32,783 nt of DNA, taken from NCBI GenBank assembly GCA_002348385.1, contig DEBD01000018.1, forward strand, positions 4,348-37,130, given 5' to 3'. Positions 25,535-32,783 of the stretch are shown here, piece after piece. Below the pieces are notes generated by a model, which did no database searches, had not been told where the DNA came from, and saw only the letters and a program-made list of their open reading frames with translations. Numbering within the stretch: position 1 is the first letter of the stretch; each line of letters opens with the position of its first letter. Origin of the DNA: Gammaproteobacteria bacterium UBA2965 (GTDB lineage Bacteria; Pseudomonadota; Gammaproteobacteria; Pseudomonadales; Azotimanducaceae). The position numbers and the translations under genes were made by a program.

Positions 25535-25807
25535 CTACCCCCACCGCATGAGCACCACCAGCAGAACCAGCCATGCGATGCTGGCCCACCAGACCGGCAG
25601 GGCCGTGGCCGCGAGCCACATGACGTGCAGGGCGGCGCCAGACAGCAGCGAGATGAAGAACCGATCACCCCGGGTTGTCACCAGCCCCAGCAGTCCGCGC
25701 CGAACCTGGCCGGGGCGCAGTACCTCAGCCACCGTGAGGGTAGCCAGAGCCAGCAGCACCGCGACAAAAAAGGTAGCGCTGGGCGCTGTCCATGCCATCC
25801 AGCTCAT
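25535..25807 (-). CDS. DUF2160 small membrane protein of the ABC operon
   Basis: A 90-residue membrane protein of the DUF2160 type, with about three hydrophobic segments. The pattern MAWTAPSATFFVAVLLALA, then GLLGLVTTRGDRFFISLLSG and a C-terminal LVLLVVLMRW matches the short membrane protein that sits between the permease and binding-protein genes in rhizobial-type glycerol ABC operons. Its role is unproven; it could assist assembly or coupling of the importer. I start it at the ATG at 25807. The in-frame ATG at 25852 has no ribosome site and would add a leader rich in Arg. Confidence 0.85.
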   Translation of the reverse strand: MSWMAWTAPSATFFVAVLLALATLTVAEVLRPGQVRRGLLGLVTTRGDRFFISLLSGAALHVMWLAATALPVWWASIAWLVLLVVLMRWG

Positions 25808-25868
25808 CGCCGCCAATACCCCATACCGGCACCTTCCAACCCTGCGCGGCATGGAGGTTCCGCCTGCC

Positions 25869-26669
25869 TCATACCCGACCCAGGGCGAAGCCCTTCACCA
25901 GATGCCGTCTAACAAACCATACCACGGCCACCCCTGGAACGATGGTGAGCACCCCCGCGGCCGCGAGCACACCCCAATCCATTCCCGAAGCACTCACCGT
26001 CCGGGTCATCACCACCACGATGGGTTTTGCTTCGCTACCGGTGAGCGTGCGCGCCAGCAATAGCTCCACCCAGCTGAACATGAAGCAGAAAAATACCGCC
26101 ACCCCGACACCGCCGCGAATGGTAGGCAGAAAGATCCGCAGGAAGAAGTAGCCCAGCCGATGTCCATCCAGCCGCGCCATTTCGTCCAGGCTGCGCGGGA
26201 CCGCCGACATGAAGCCTTCCAGTATCCAAACGGCCAACGGCACGGTGAACAGGCAGTGGGCAAGCGCGACCGCCAGCGGCGTGTCGAACAGGCCTATGGC
26301 CGAATAGAGCTGGAAAAACGGCAACAGAAACACCGCCGGGGGCGCCATCCTGTTGGTCAACAGCCAGAAGAACAGGTGCCGATCCCCCATGAACCGATAG
26401 CGCGAAAACGCATACGCAGCCGGCAGGGCCACCAGCACCGATATGAGCGTATTGAGCACCACATAGCTGAGCGAGTTGGCGAACCCCTGGTACCACACCG
26501 GATTGCCGAAGATCTCCGCAAAGTTGGCAAGGGTGGGATTGGCCGGAATGACCTCCAGACCGGCAACAATGTCCTGATTGTTGCGCAGCGCCATGGTCAC
26601 CAGCCAGTACAGCGGCAACACCAGGTAGACACAGTACCCCCATAACAGCCAGTTTGAAGCCCGCCTCAC
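25869..26669 (-). CDS. glpQ: ABC-transporter permease, MalG-like (GlpQ-like)
   Basis: A 266-residue inner-membrane permease with about six membrane segments. The EAA coupling motif reads EMARLDGHRLGYFFLRIFLP, which docks to the ATPase. Its N-terminus WGYCVYLVLPLYWLVTMAL resembles the MalG/glycerol GlpQ type. The start is a GTG at 26669 whose last base pairs overlap the stop of the preceding permease gene (GTGA), so translation is coupled. The open frame runs upstream to 27044 but that part overlaps the partner permease gene. Together with the preceding gene it forms the membrane channel of the importer. The symbol is not the E. coli glycerophosphodiesterase GlpQ. Confidence 0.9.
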   Translation of the reverse strand: MRRASNWLLWGYCVYLVLPLYWLVTMALRNNQDIVAGLEVIPANPTLANFAEIFGNPVWYQGFANSLSYVVLNTLISVLVALPAAYAFSRYRFMGDRHLFFWLLTNRMAPPAVFLLPFFQLYSAIGLFDTPLAVALAHCLFTVPLAVWILEGFMSAVPRSLDEMARLDGHRLGYFFLRIFLPTIRGGVGVAVFFCFMFSWVELLLARTLTGSEAKPIVVVMTRTVSASGMDWGVLAAAGVLTIVPGVAVVWFVRRHLVKGFALGRV

Positions 26670-27518
26670 TCGTGCGCCTCGCGCATGACCAGCGTGTAGA
26701 ACACCCAGCACATCAGCAGAATGAGCAGAAAATAGAGCACCGAGAACGCAGCCGCGGGCCCAAGGTCGAACTGGCCCACCGCCATGCTGGTGAGGTACTG
26801 ACTCAAGAAGGTGGTGGCATTCCCGGGCCCGCCCCCGGTGAGCACGAAGGGCTCCGTATAAATCATGAAGCTGTCCATCAGGCGCAGCAGAATCGCAATG
26901 ATGAGCACCGACCGCAGGCGCGGCAGTTCCACGTAGCGAAACACCTCCCACGGCCCCGCCCCGTCCAGCGCCGCAGCCTGATAGTAGGCCTGAGGAATGG
27001 CAGCCAATCCCGCATAGGCCAACAGCGCCACCAGCGAGGTCCAATGCCAGACGTCCATCATCAGCACGGTAATCCAGGCATCAACCGGGCTCGCGGTGTA
27101 GTTGAAATCCACGCCCAGGCCAGCCAGAGCTGCGCCAAGCAGGCCGATGTCCGGGCGCGCGAATATCTGCCAGATGGTGCCAACCACGTTCCAGGGAATC
27201 AGCAGAGGCAGGGCGATGAGAACCAACATGAAAGACGCCCGCCAACCGCTCTTGGGCAGGCCCTTTGCCACCAGAATCCCCAGCGGCAGCTGAATCACCA
27301 GCACCGCCATGCTGAACAATCCCTGCCGGACCAGCGCTTCGAGAAAGCGCGGGTCTCTCAGGGTTTCGCGATACCAGTCGAAGCCCACGAACACGCGGGT
27401 ATTGAGATCGAAGATGTCCTGCAGCGAGTAATTGACCACCGTCATCAGCGGGATCACGGCACTGAACGCCACCACGAGCACCACGGGAAGCACACCGAAC
27501 CACGCAAGGTTCGTGGAC

Positions 27519-27532
<14 letters not shown>
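26666..27532 (-). CDS. glpP: ABC-transporter permease, MalF-like (GlpP-like)
   Basis: A 288-residue inner-membrane permease with about six membrane segments. The EAA motif is in QAAALDGAGPWEVFRYVELP, where the ATPase docks. Other family marks are LPVVLVVAFSAVIPLMTVV near the start and a periplasmic stretch ending in GGGPGNATTFLSQYL. The ATG at 27532 lies inside the end of the preceding ATPase gene, a 14-bp overlap, so the genes are tightly coupled. It pairs with the GTG-started permease downstream. An extended frame reaches 27577, but those codons overlap the ATPase and have no better ribosome site. Confidence 0.9.
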
Positions 27533-28614
<1,082 letters not shown>

Positions 28615-28622
<8 letters not shown>

Positions 28623-29577
28623 GGCCGCCGTCCTCACCAAAGGTCATCACCGCGTCGACCGCTGCAAACAAGGAAATGGACGCATCGGCACGTACTTGCG
28701 GCATGCCCACCACGCGCGCGACCCAATGCTCCTGCCACTTGGGCCGCACGTGAAGAAACGTCTCGTAGCCGTTCGTCTCCACGCTCAAGACCTGCACCTG
28801 GAACTCGACATCGTCGGGGTGGCCGCGTTCCAGCTCAAGCTGCTCGGGTCGCAATGCATAAACCGCCGAGTCCTCGCGCCATACGTTCACGGCGGGATCG
28901 CTCATCAGATCCGCAGCCTGCACGGACGCCGGGCTCTGGTACACGTCCATGGGCGAGCCTGCCTGAACCAGCTGATGATCGTGTAGCAGCAGTACGGTGT
29001 CTGCCAGGTTGAAGGCTTCCCGCGGGTCGGTGGTGGTGTACAGCGCCGCGGTGCCTTGCTCGCGCATGAGCGCGGCAAGCTCCACAGCGAAGGATTCCCG
29101 CAGCTTGAAGTCCAGATTGACCAGGGGCTCATCCAGCACCAGCAAGCGTGGGCGCTTTGCCAGCGCCCGCGCGATGGCGACACGCTGCTGCTGCCCGCCG
29201 GAAAGCTGACTGGGAAGCCGCTCCAGCACGTCTTCCAACCCCAGCAGGGCGGCCAACTGCGCGACCCGCTCCCCAGGCGCCTCCCGTCTGGCGACCAGCG
29301 GCGAGGCGATGTTCTGGGCAACCGTCAATGTGGGGTAATTAACGAACGCCTGGTAGACCAGACCCACGGATCTCCGAGCGGGATCCTGGTCGGTGACGTC
29401 AACGCCATCCAGAAACACCTGCCCGGCAACCGGCGCCTGAAGGCCTGCCACCGTTCTCGCCAACCGGGTCTTGCCAGAGTGGTTGCGTCCAAGTACCACG
29501 CCCACCTGGGTATCACCCAGCTGAAAATTCAGCGGCGCACGGCCCTCCGCCAATGATAGGTCCTTCAGCTCCAGCAA
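28615..29577 (-). CDS. glpS: ABC-transporter ATPase with altered H-loop (GlpS-like)
   Basis: A 320-residue nucleotide-binding subunit. The Walker A is GRNHSGKT (30-37), the Q-loop Q76 is in VYQAFVNYP, the signature LSGGQ is intact at 125-129, and the Walker B ends LVLDEPLVNLD (D149, E150). The H-loop, which should be THD, reads YTTTDPREA, so the switch His is missing, as in the GlpS type of rhizobial glycerol importers. I infer a TTG start at 29577 because GAGGAGG lies 5 nt before it and the product starts at the usual LLELKDLSL. The alternative ATG at 29667 would run past the divergent Nudix start. It is first in the operon. Confidence 0.85.
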
Positions 29578-29642
29578 GCCCGCCTCCTCGATGCGCCGGA
29601 TTGTGCCATACTCGCCGCGCAGCAAGCCCCCGAAGATTCCCC
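29578..29642. promoter_or_regulatory. Divergent spacer, ABC operon and Nudix gene
   Basis: Only 65 bp separates the inferred TTG start of the ABC operon from the ATG of the Nudix gene, so both promoters must be very close or overlap the coding sequences. The GAGGAGG ribosome site for the operon is at 29583-29589 on the minus strand. No clear promoter boxes or operator could be picked out. Confidence 0.35.
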
Positions 29643-30167
29643 ATGCCTTCCGAGCTGTTTGAAACATTCGACCGTGCCGGGCAGCCCACTGGGCTCGTCG
29701 CTCGGAACGAAGTTCACGCGCGAGGCCTGTGGCACAAGTCGGCCCACGTGTTTCTGTTCGACGCCGAAGGACATCTGTTCATGCAGCGTCGTGCTGCTGA
29801 CAAGGACCTGTATGCGGACCTGTGGGACTACAGCGTGGGTGAGCATCTCACCCCTGGGGAGAGCTATCTCGCAGGCGCCATCAGGGGTCTGGAAGAAGAG
29901 CTGGGCGTGTCAGGCGTGGCGCTTCGCCAGGTGGGCGACGCGAACGCGCACGGCGTGCAGCTACCCGGCGGCGGCACAGACAACGAGTTTCAGCAGGCGT
30001 TCACCGGGGAGTTTCACGGCGAGATCCGACCCGACCCGGTTGAGGTAGCCGAAGTTCGCACCATAGCGCTCGAGTCGCTGCGCGTCTGGCTTGAGCGCGC
30101 ACCGGGGCAGTTCACTCCCTGGTTCCTGCGCGATGTCTTCCGCCTGGGGTTTCTCGAGCCCCTGTAG
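29643..30167 (+). CDS. Nudix-superfamily protein with altered Nudix box
   Basis: A 174-residue Nudix protein resembling the YfcD/IPP-isomerase-like group, with LWHKSAHVFLFDAEGHLFMQRR and DLWDYSVGEHLTPGES. The Nudix helix reads AIRGLEEELGV, so the Arg, the last two Glu and the Gly are present, but the first Glu (REL in the consensus; E53 in MutT) is Gly. Codons AGG GGT CTG confirm it in the DNA. That Glu is a key metal-binding or catalytic residue, so hydrolysis may be weak or the role may be different. The start at 29643 has no strong ribosome site; the frame is open to 29553 but the extension overlaps the ABC operon. It converges with polB. Confidence 0.85.
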   Translation: MPSELFETFDRAGQPTGLVARNEVHARGLWHKSAHVFLFDAEGHLFMQRRAADKDLYADLWDYSVGEHLTPGESYLAGAIRGLEEELGVSGVALRQVGDANAHGVQLPGGGTDNEFQQAFTGEFHGEIRPDPVEVAEVRTIALESLRVWLERAPGQFTPWFLRDVFRLGFLEPL

Positions 30168-30195
30168 AGCAGGGCCACGAAGGGCGGCCAGCGCT

Positions 30196-32511
30196 TCAGA
30201 ACAATCCGATCTGTTTGTCGTCTCCGATCACCCGAGCGAACTCCAGTCCCAGCGCTCCCAACACCGGCTCCGCCACCGGGCGCACCTGCTTTTCAACGTA
30301 ATGCTCCCGATCCGGCGCGTGCATCAGCGCGTCCAGGGGTTCGGGCCCCGCAACGGTCATCACGTAAGAGATCACTCGGCCCAGCGGCTGCGTGGACTTG
30401 CGCGCGGCCGCCACATGAGGCGGCGTGGTCGTGGTGTAGCTGTCCAGGCTTTTGCGCAAGCCTTTCCGATACACGAGCAGCTCATCCAGGTCTCCGTCGC
30501 GCAAAGCTCGCACAATGTCCGCTAGATAAGTCTCCACTCCCTCGTCGGCGAACAGCCGACCGTACAGCTCACGCTGCACCTGCTTGGCGAGCTCGGTCCA
30601 ATCCCGCCTGACCACCTCCATGCCCACGAATTGCACTTCTCCCGCCACCAGACCCGCATAGCGTTTGCGCGCACCGGTATCCGTATGCCGCATAGAGGGC
30701 AGAAAGAGTTTCTCGTAGAGCTTTTCGAGCTCCAGCTCCAGGCGGCTTTCTACCTGCCACCTCTCCTGAATGTGCGCAGCCAATGCGGCGTTGGCTTCGG
30801 CGGCAAGGCCGGCGGCTTCGTCGCGAACGGAGCTCGCCGCGTCACCCCGAGCCAGCACGAACAGACTATCCGTGTCCCCGTAGAGCACCCGATAGTCACG
30901 CCCGGCGAACCAGTCCTTGGACCACTGCAGAAAGTAGCGCCCCTGTCCGGTAATGGCGTTGGCGATTTCCGGATTGCAGAAGCGGCAGGCGGGCGTTCCG
31001 AGCACTCCGTAAAACGAGTTCATCAGAATCTTGATGGCCTGAGACGCCACCGAATCCCCGGCCGCTTTGGCCGCTTCGCGGCGCGGGAACAGCTCGTCGA
31101 GCATGCCGGGCAGGATGGCGCGGTGGTCGCCGCTGTCGCGCCGGAACGCCGCGCCATTGACCAAGCGCAGGTGGTCCGGGTTCTGATCGCGACCCACGAA
31201 TCCCAACGGGTCGATGTTGAAGGTTCGAATGAGGCTGGGATAGAGCGACTTGAAGTCGAACACCATCACGTTGCGGTGCATACCGGTCACCGGCTCGAAA
31301 ACCGCGCCACCGGCCTGGGCGGCATGCACCCTGGCATCGTCCGAGCGCACGCTGGGTGCCACCACCCCCCGTTCTCCCAGCGCCGACAGGTAGAGAAAAT
31401 CGAAGGACGCAATGCTGGCCGCCACCCGATCCGGCGTCATGCCAGTAAGCTGGCTGCGCGCAAAGGCCAACCGCACAACGTCGAGCTTCTCCACGATCTC
31501 CAAAGCCAGCCGTGCATCGGTACGCGCATAGCGCGCAAACGCAGGCAGATCCTGCGCGTAGCGATGCATGATCGCATCAGCCCGGTCGCCACCCGAGAGG
31601 GTCTTGCCCTCGCCCAGCACCTGCCTGGCCACGGCGTCCAGGGAATACTCGTCCATACGCACGAACGCACCCCTGAGCAGGTCCATGCCGTCGAGCACCA
31701 GGCGGCCCGGGATATCGGCGTGGCCGCTACCGAAATAGCCTTGGGCGGCGCGGATGCGCAGGCCGCCCTTGTCCCTGCCCAGCTGGAATGAGTGACCAAC
31801 GCGCTTGGCTACCTGGGCCAGCACGCTGAGGTCGAAATCCACCACGTTCCACCCGGTGAGCACGTCCGGATCCAGCTCGGCCACACGCCTGCAGAACGCC
31901 TCGAGCACCGATTTCTCGTTGGGCAGCCCATGCGCGCCAGGTGGCATCGGGCGACCTTTCGGGTCCACCACCCAAACCTCGTCCGCGCCCAATCCATACA
32001 GCGACACGGCCAACAGCCGCTGTGCCTTGGGATCGGTCTCTATGTCGAAGGCCAGCACCCTTGGTTCAATCTGCACTTGCGCGGGTAAAACCTCCGGGCC
32101 ATCAAAACGCCACAACCCCTGCTGGCTGCTCGGCTCACCCCTGATGAGACACCCACCCTTGATGCCGCGGTCTATGAGGTAGCGCATTGCGAAGCGTACG
32201 TCCGCCTCATAGGTATCGATGCCTTGCGCCTGCAGCTTGTCACGTACCGTGGGCGCGTCGGCGGGAACCGCCACTTCCACCCGTGCGGTGGCGGCGCCCT
32301 GGAAGGTGGTCAGTGCAGTGGCTTGTGTGCGCACAGCCCCTGCGCGCTCCGCGGCCTCGCGATGCTGGGCTTCCACATGGAAGTGGGGGATCTGGCCGTG
32401 ATCGCGCAGTACAAAAGCGGGCCCCGATTCCAGCCGGCCATACAAGTGCACCACCGGCCGCCCAGCGGTGATGCGGTAGGTGGCCTGGAGAATGAACCCG
32501 CGCACATCCAT
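30196..32511 (-). CDS. polB: DNA polymerase II (family B)
   Basis: A 771-residue family B DNA polymerase, close to the E. coli DNA polymerase II length (783). It makes DNA with 3'-5' proofreading and acts in repair and fork restart. The exonuclease motifs are FDIET (155-159), NVVDFD (222-227) and YARTD (328-332). The polymerase motifs are DFKSLYPS (419-426), KILMNSFYGVLG (494-505) and YGDTDS (544-549). All catalytic acids appear intact. The ATG at 32511 has no strong ribosome site, and an inverted repeat lies just upstream. E. coli polB is SOS-induced, but I did not see a LexA-type CTGT-N8-ACAG box here. It is transcribed toward the Nudix gene. Confidence 0.95.
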   Translation of the reverse strand: MDVRGFILQATYRITAGRPVVHLYGRLESGPAFVLRDHGQIPHFHVEAQHREAAERAGAVRTQATALTTFQGAATARVEVAVPADAPTVRDKLQAQGIDTYEADVRFAMRYLIDRGIKGGCLIRGEPSSQQGLWRFDGPEVLPAQVQIEPRVLAFDIETDPKAQRLLAVSLYGLGADEVWVVDPKGRPMPPGAHGLPNEKSVLEAFCRRVAELDPDVLTGWNVVDFDLSVLAQVAKRVGHSFQLGRDKGGLRIRAAQGYFGSGHADIPGRLVLDGMDLLRGAFVRMDEYSLDAVARQVLGEGKTLSGGDRADAIMHRYAQDLPAFARYARTDARLALEIVEKLDVVRLAFARSQLTGMTPDRVAASIASFDFLYLSALGERGVVAPSVRSDDARVHAAQAGGAVFEPVTGMHRNVMVFDFKSLYPSLIRTFNIDPLGFVGRDQNPDHLRLVNGAAFRRDSGDHRAILPGMLDELFPRREAAKAAGDSVASQAIKILMNSFYGVLGTPACRFCNPEIANAITGQGRYFLQWSKDWFAGRDYRVLYGDTDSLFVLARGDAASSVRDEAAGLAAEANAALAAHIQERWQVESRLELELEKLYEKLFLPSMRHTDTGARKRYAGLVAGEVQFVGMEVVRRDWTELAKQVQRELYGRLFADEGVETYLADIVRALRDGDLDELLVYRKGLRKSLDSYTTTTPPHVAAARKSTQPLGRVISYVMTVAGPEPLDALMHAPDREHYVEKQVRPVAEPVLGALGLEFARVIGDDKQIGLF

Positions 32512-32517
32512 GTGCTT

Positions 32518-32533
32518 ATTGTGCGCTCACAAT
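32518..32533. promoter_or_regulatory. lac-operator-like inverted repeat beside the polB start
   Basis: ATTGTG, a central CGCT, and CACAAT form a perfect 6-bp inverted repeat 7 bp before the polB ATG. The right half, GCTCACAAT, is the half-site of the ideal lac operator, but the spacing is 2 bp shorter. It could be a repressor site of the LacI class or, in mRNA, a hairpin near the ribosome site. Confidence 0.4.
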
Positions 32534-32551
32534 CCACACAATGCTGCGTGT

Positions 32552-32567
32552 GCTGGCGCCCGCCAGC
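32552..32567. terminator. GC-rich hairpin downstream of the unidentified gene
   Basis: GCTGGC, a 4-nt GCCC, and GCCAGC form a perfect 6-bp stem between the last gene's stop and polB. It has no T-run. It may end transcription of the minus-strand gene or be part of the polB leader. Confidence 0.3.
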
Positions 32568-32570
32568 CCG

Positions 32571-32633
32571 TGCTGAAGTGCGTGATACTCGCGCTGAAGT
32601 GCGCGATGCGCGTACCAAAGTGGACGATGCCGC
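32571..32633. repeat. Three imperfect 21-bp tandem direct repeats upstream of polB
   Basis: Units at 32571-32591, 32592-32612 and 32613-32633. The first two match at 17 of 21 positions around the shared core GCTGAAGTGCG.GAT; the third is weaker, matching the second at 12 of 21. The period of 21 bp is two helical turns, suited to protein binding on one face, and it sits 60-125 bp before polB. Confidence 0.6.
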
Positions 32634-32634
32634 G

Positions 32635-32783
32635 CTAGATGAGCCCGTCCGGCGCCCGTCGCCGGACCTCCTCGAGCACCGGCATGGCCTCCAGGTCCAC
32701 CGGGGACAAGCGCCCCCATTGAATACCTGCTGGGCCGGCGCGGCCGGCGGCCACGGCAACGGACCGCGTTGGCGTGCAGATCA
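32635..32783 (-). CDS. 3' end of an unidentified gene (partial)
   Basis: The window edge cuts this minus-strand gene; only the last 48 codons and the TAG at 32635-32637 are visible. The reading frame is coding-like and ends with GIQWGRLSPVDLEAM, then PVLEEVRRRAPDGLI. I do not recognise the family. It points the same way as polB and stops about 124 bp before it, so the two may be cotranscribed. In the same frame, past the TAG, the 21-bp repeats would encode a 7-residue repeat. Confidence 0.55.
   Translation of the reverse strand, partial: ICTPTRSVAVAAGRAGPAGIQWGRLSPVDLEAMPVLEEVRRRAPDGLI

Noticed and set aside
26670..27044. N-terminal extension of the second permease frame
   Set aside because: The extension overlaps the partner permease gene in another frame. 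The GTGA overlap at 26666-26669 gives a normal permease length.
29578..29667. ATG at 29667 as the start of the first ABC ATPase
   Set aside because: It would extend past the start of the divergent Nudix gene. The TTG at 29577 has GAGGAGG at ideal spacing and gives the usual N-terminus.
30631..31791. Plus-strand open frame of 386 codons opposite polB
   Set aside because: PolB motifs on the minus strand are complete, and the antisense product has shadow composition only.

Overview
The window is a GC-rich bacterial chromosome segment, about 60% G+C by eye. It is gene-dense, with short spacers and many overlapping start/stop codons. A ydbH-ynbE-ydbL operon, a full-length family B DNA polymerase II (polB), an AbgT transporter, a cytochrome c' and M3 and NYN-LOTUS genes together point to a gammaproteobacterium, probably a free-living aerobic heterotroph. 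No rRNA, tRNA, CRISPR array, insertion sequence or phage gene was found. The genus cannot be read from the sequence.

Region 1 (1-6.4 kb) looks like a catabolic island. A HpaI-type aldolase and a Rieske ring-hydroxylating oxygenase alpha subunit diverge from a shared 190-bp spacer. Converging on them is a minus-strand run: VOC enzyme, zinc alcohol dehydrogenase, tandem EthD-domain protein, and a lipoprotein of the SMP-30/paraoxonase propeller class. A Nif11-like small protein diverges from the VOC gene. The set suggests oxidation and cleavage of a cyclic or aromatic compound, but the substrate cannot be told. About 320 bp after the Nif11-like gene holds only short, possibly decayed, reading frames.

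Region 2 (6.7-21.5 kb) is a long minus-strand run. In order of transcription it holds: a small membrane protein, an AbgT transporter, a patatin-like phospholipase, ydbH, ynbE, ydbL, an MFS carrier, an exported cyclase-family hydrolase, a VOC enzyme, an ethanolamine-type permease, a NYN-LOTUS protein and an M3 metallopeptidase with a lipoprotein signal. The patatin-ydbH-ynbE-ydbL group suggests envelope lipid handling. Cyclase-VOC-permease looks like a second small metabolic operon.

Region 3 (21.7-23.7 kb) has a periplasmic cytochrome c' tail-to-tail with an unusual fusion of a DUF1295/ICMT-like membrane domain to a b561-type cytochrome.

Region 4 (23.7-29.6 kb) is a complete ABC importer in the order and with the subunits of the rhizobial glycerol system: two ATPases, two permeases, a DUF2160 small membrane protein and a lipoprotein binding protein. 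The ATPase motifs predict one canonical and one degenerate ATP site.

Region 5 (29.6-32.8 kb) has a Nudix protein lacking a key Glu, then polB on the opposite strand. The region upstream of polB is strikingly structured: a lac-operator-like inverted repeat beside the start codon, a hairpin, and three 21-bp direct repeats. The window ends in the 3' end of an unidentified minus-strand gene. No transcription-factor gene was recognised anywhere in the window.
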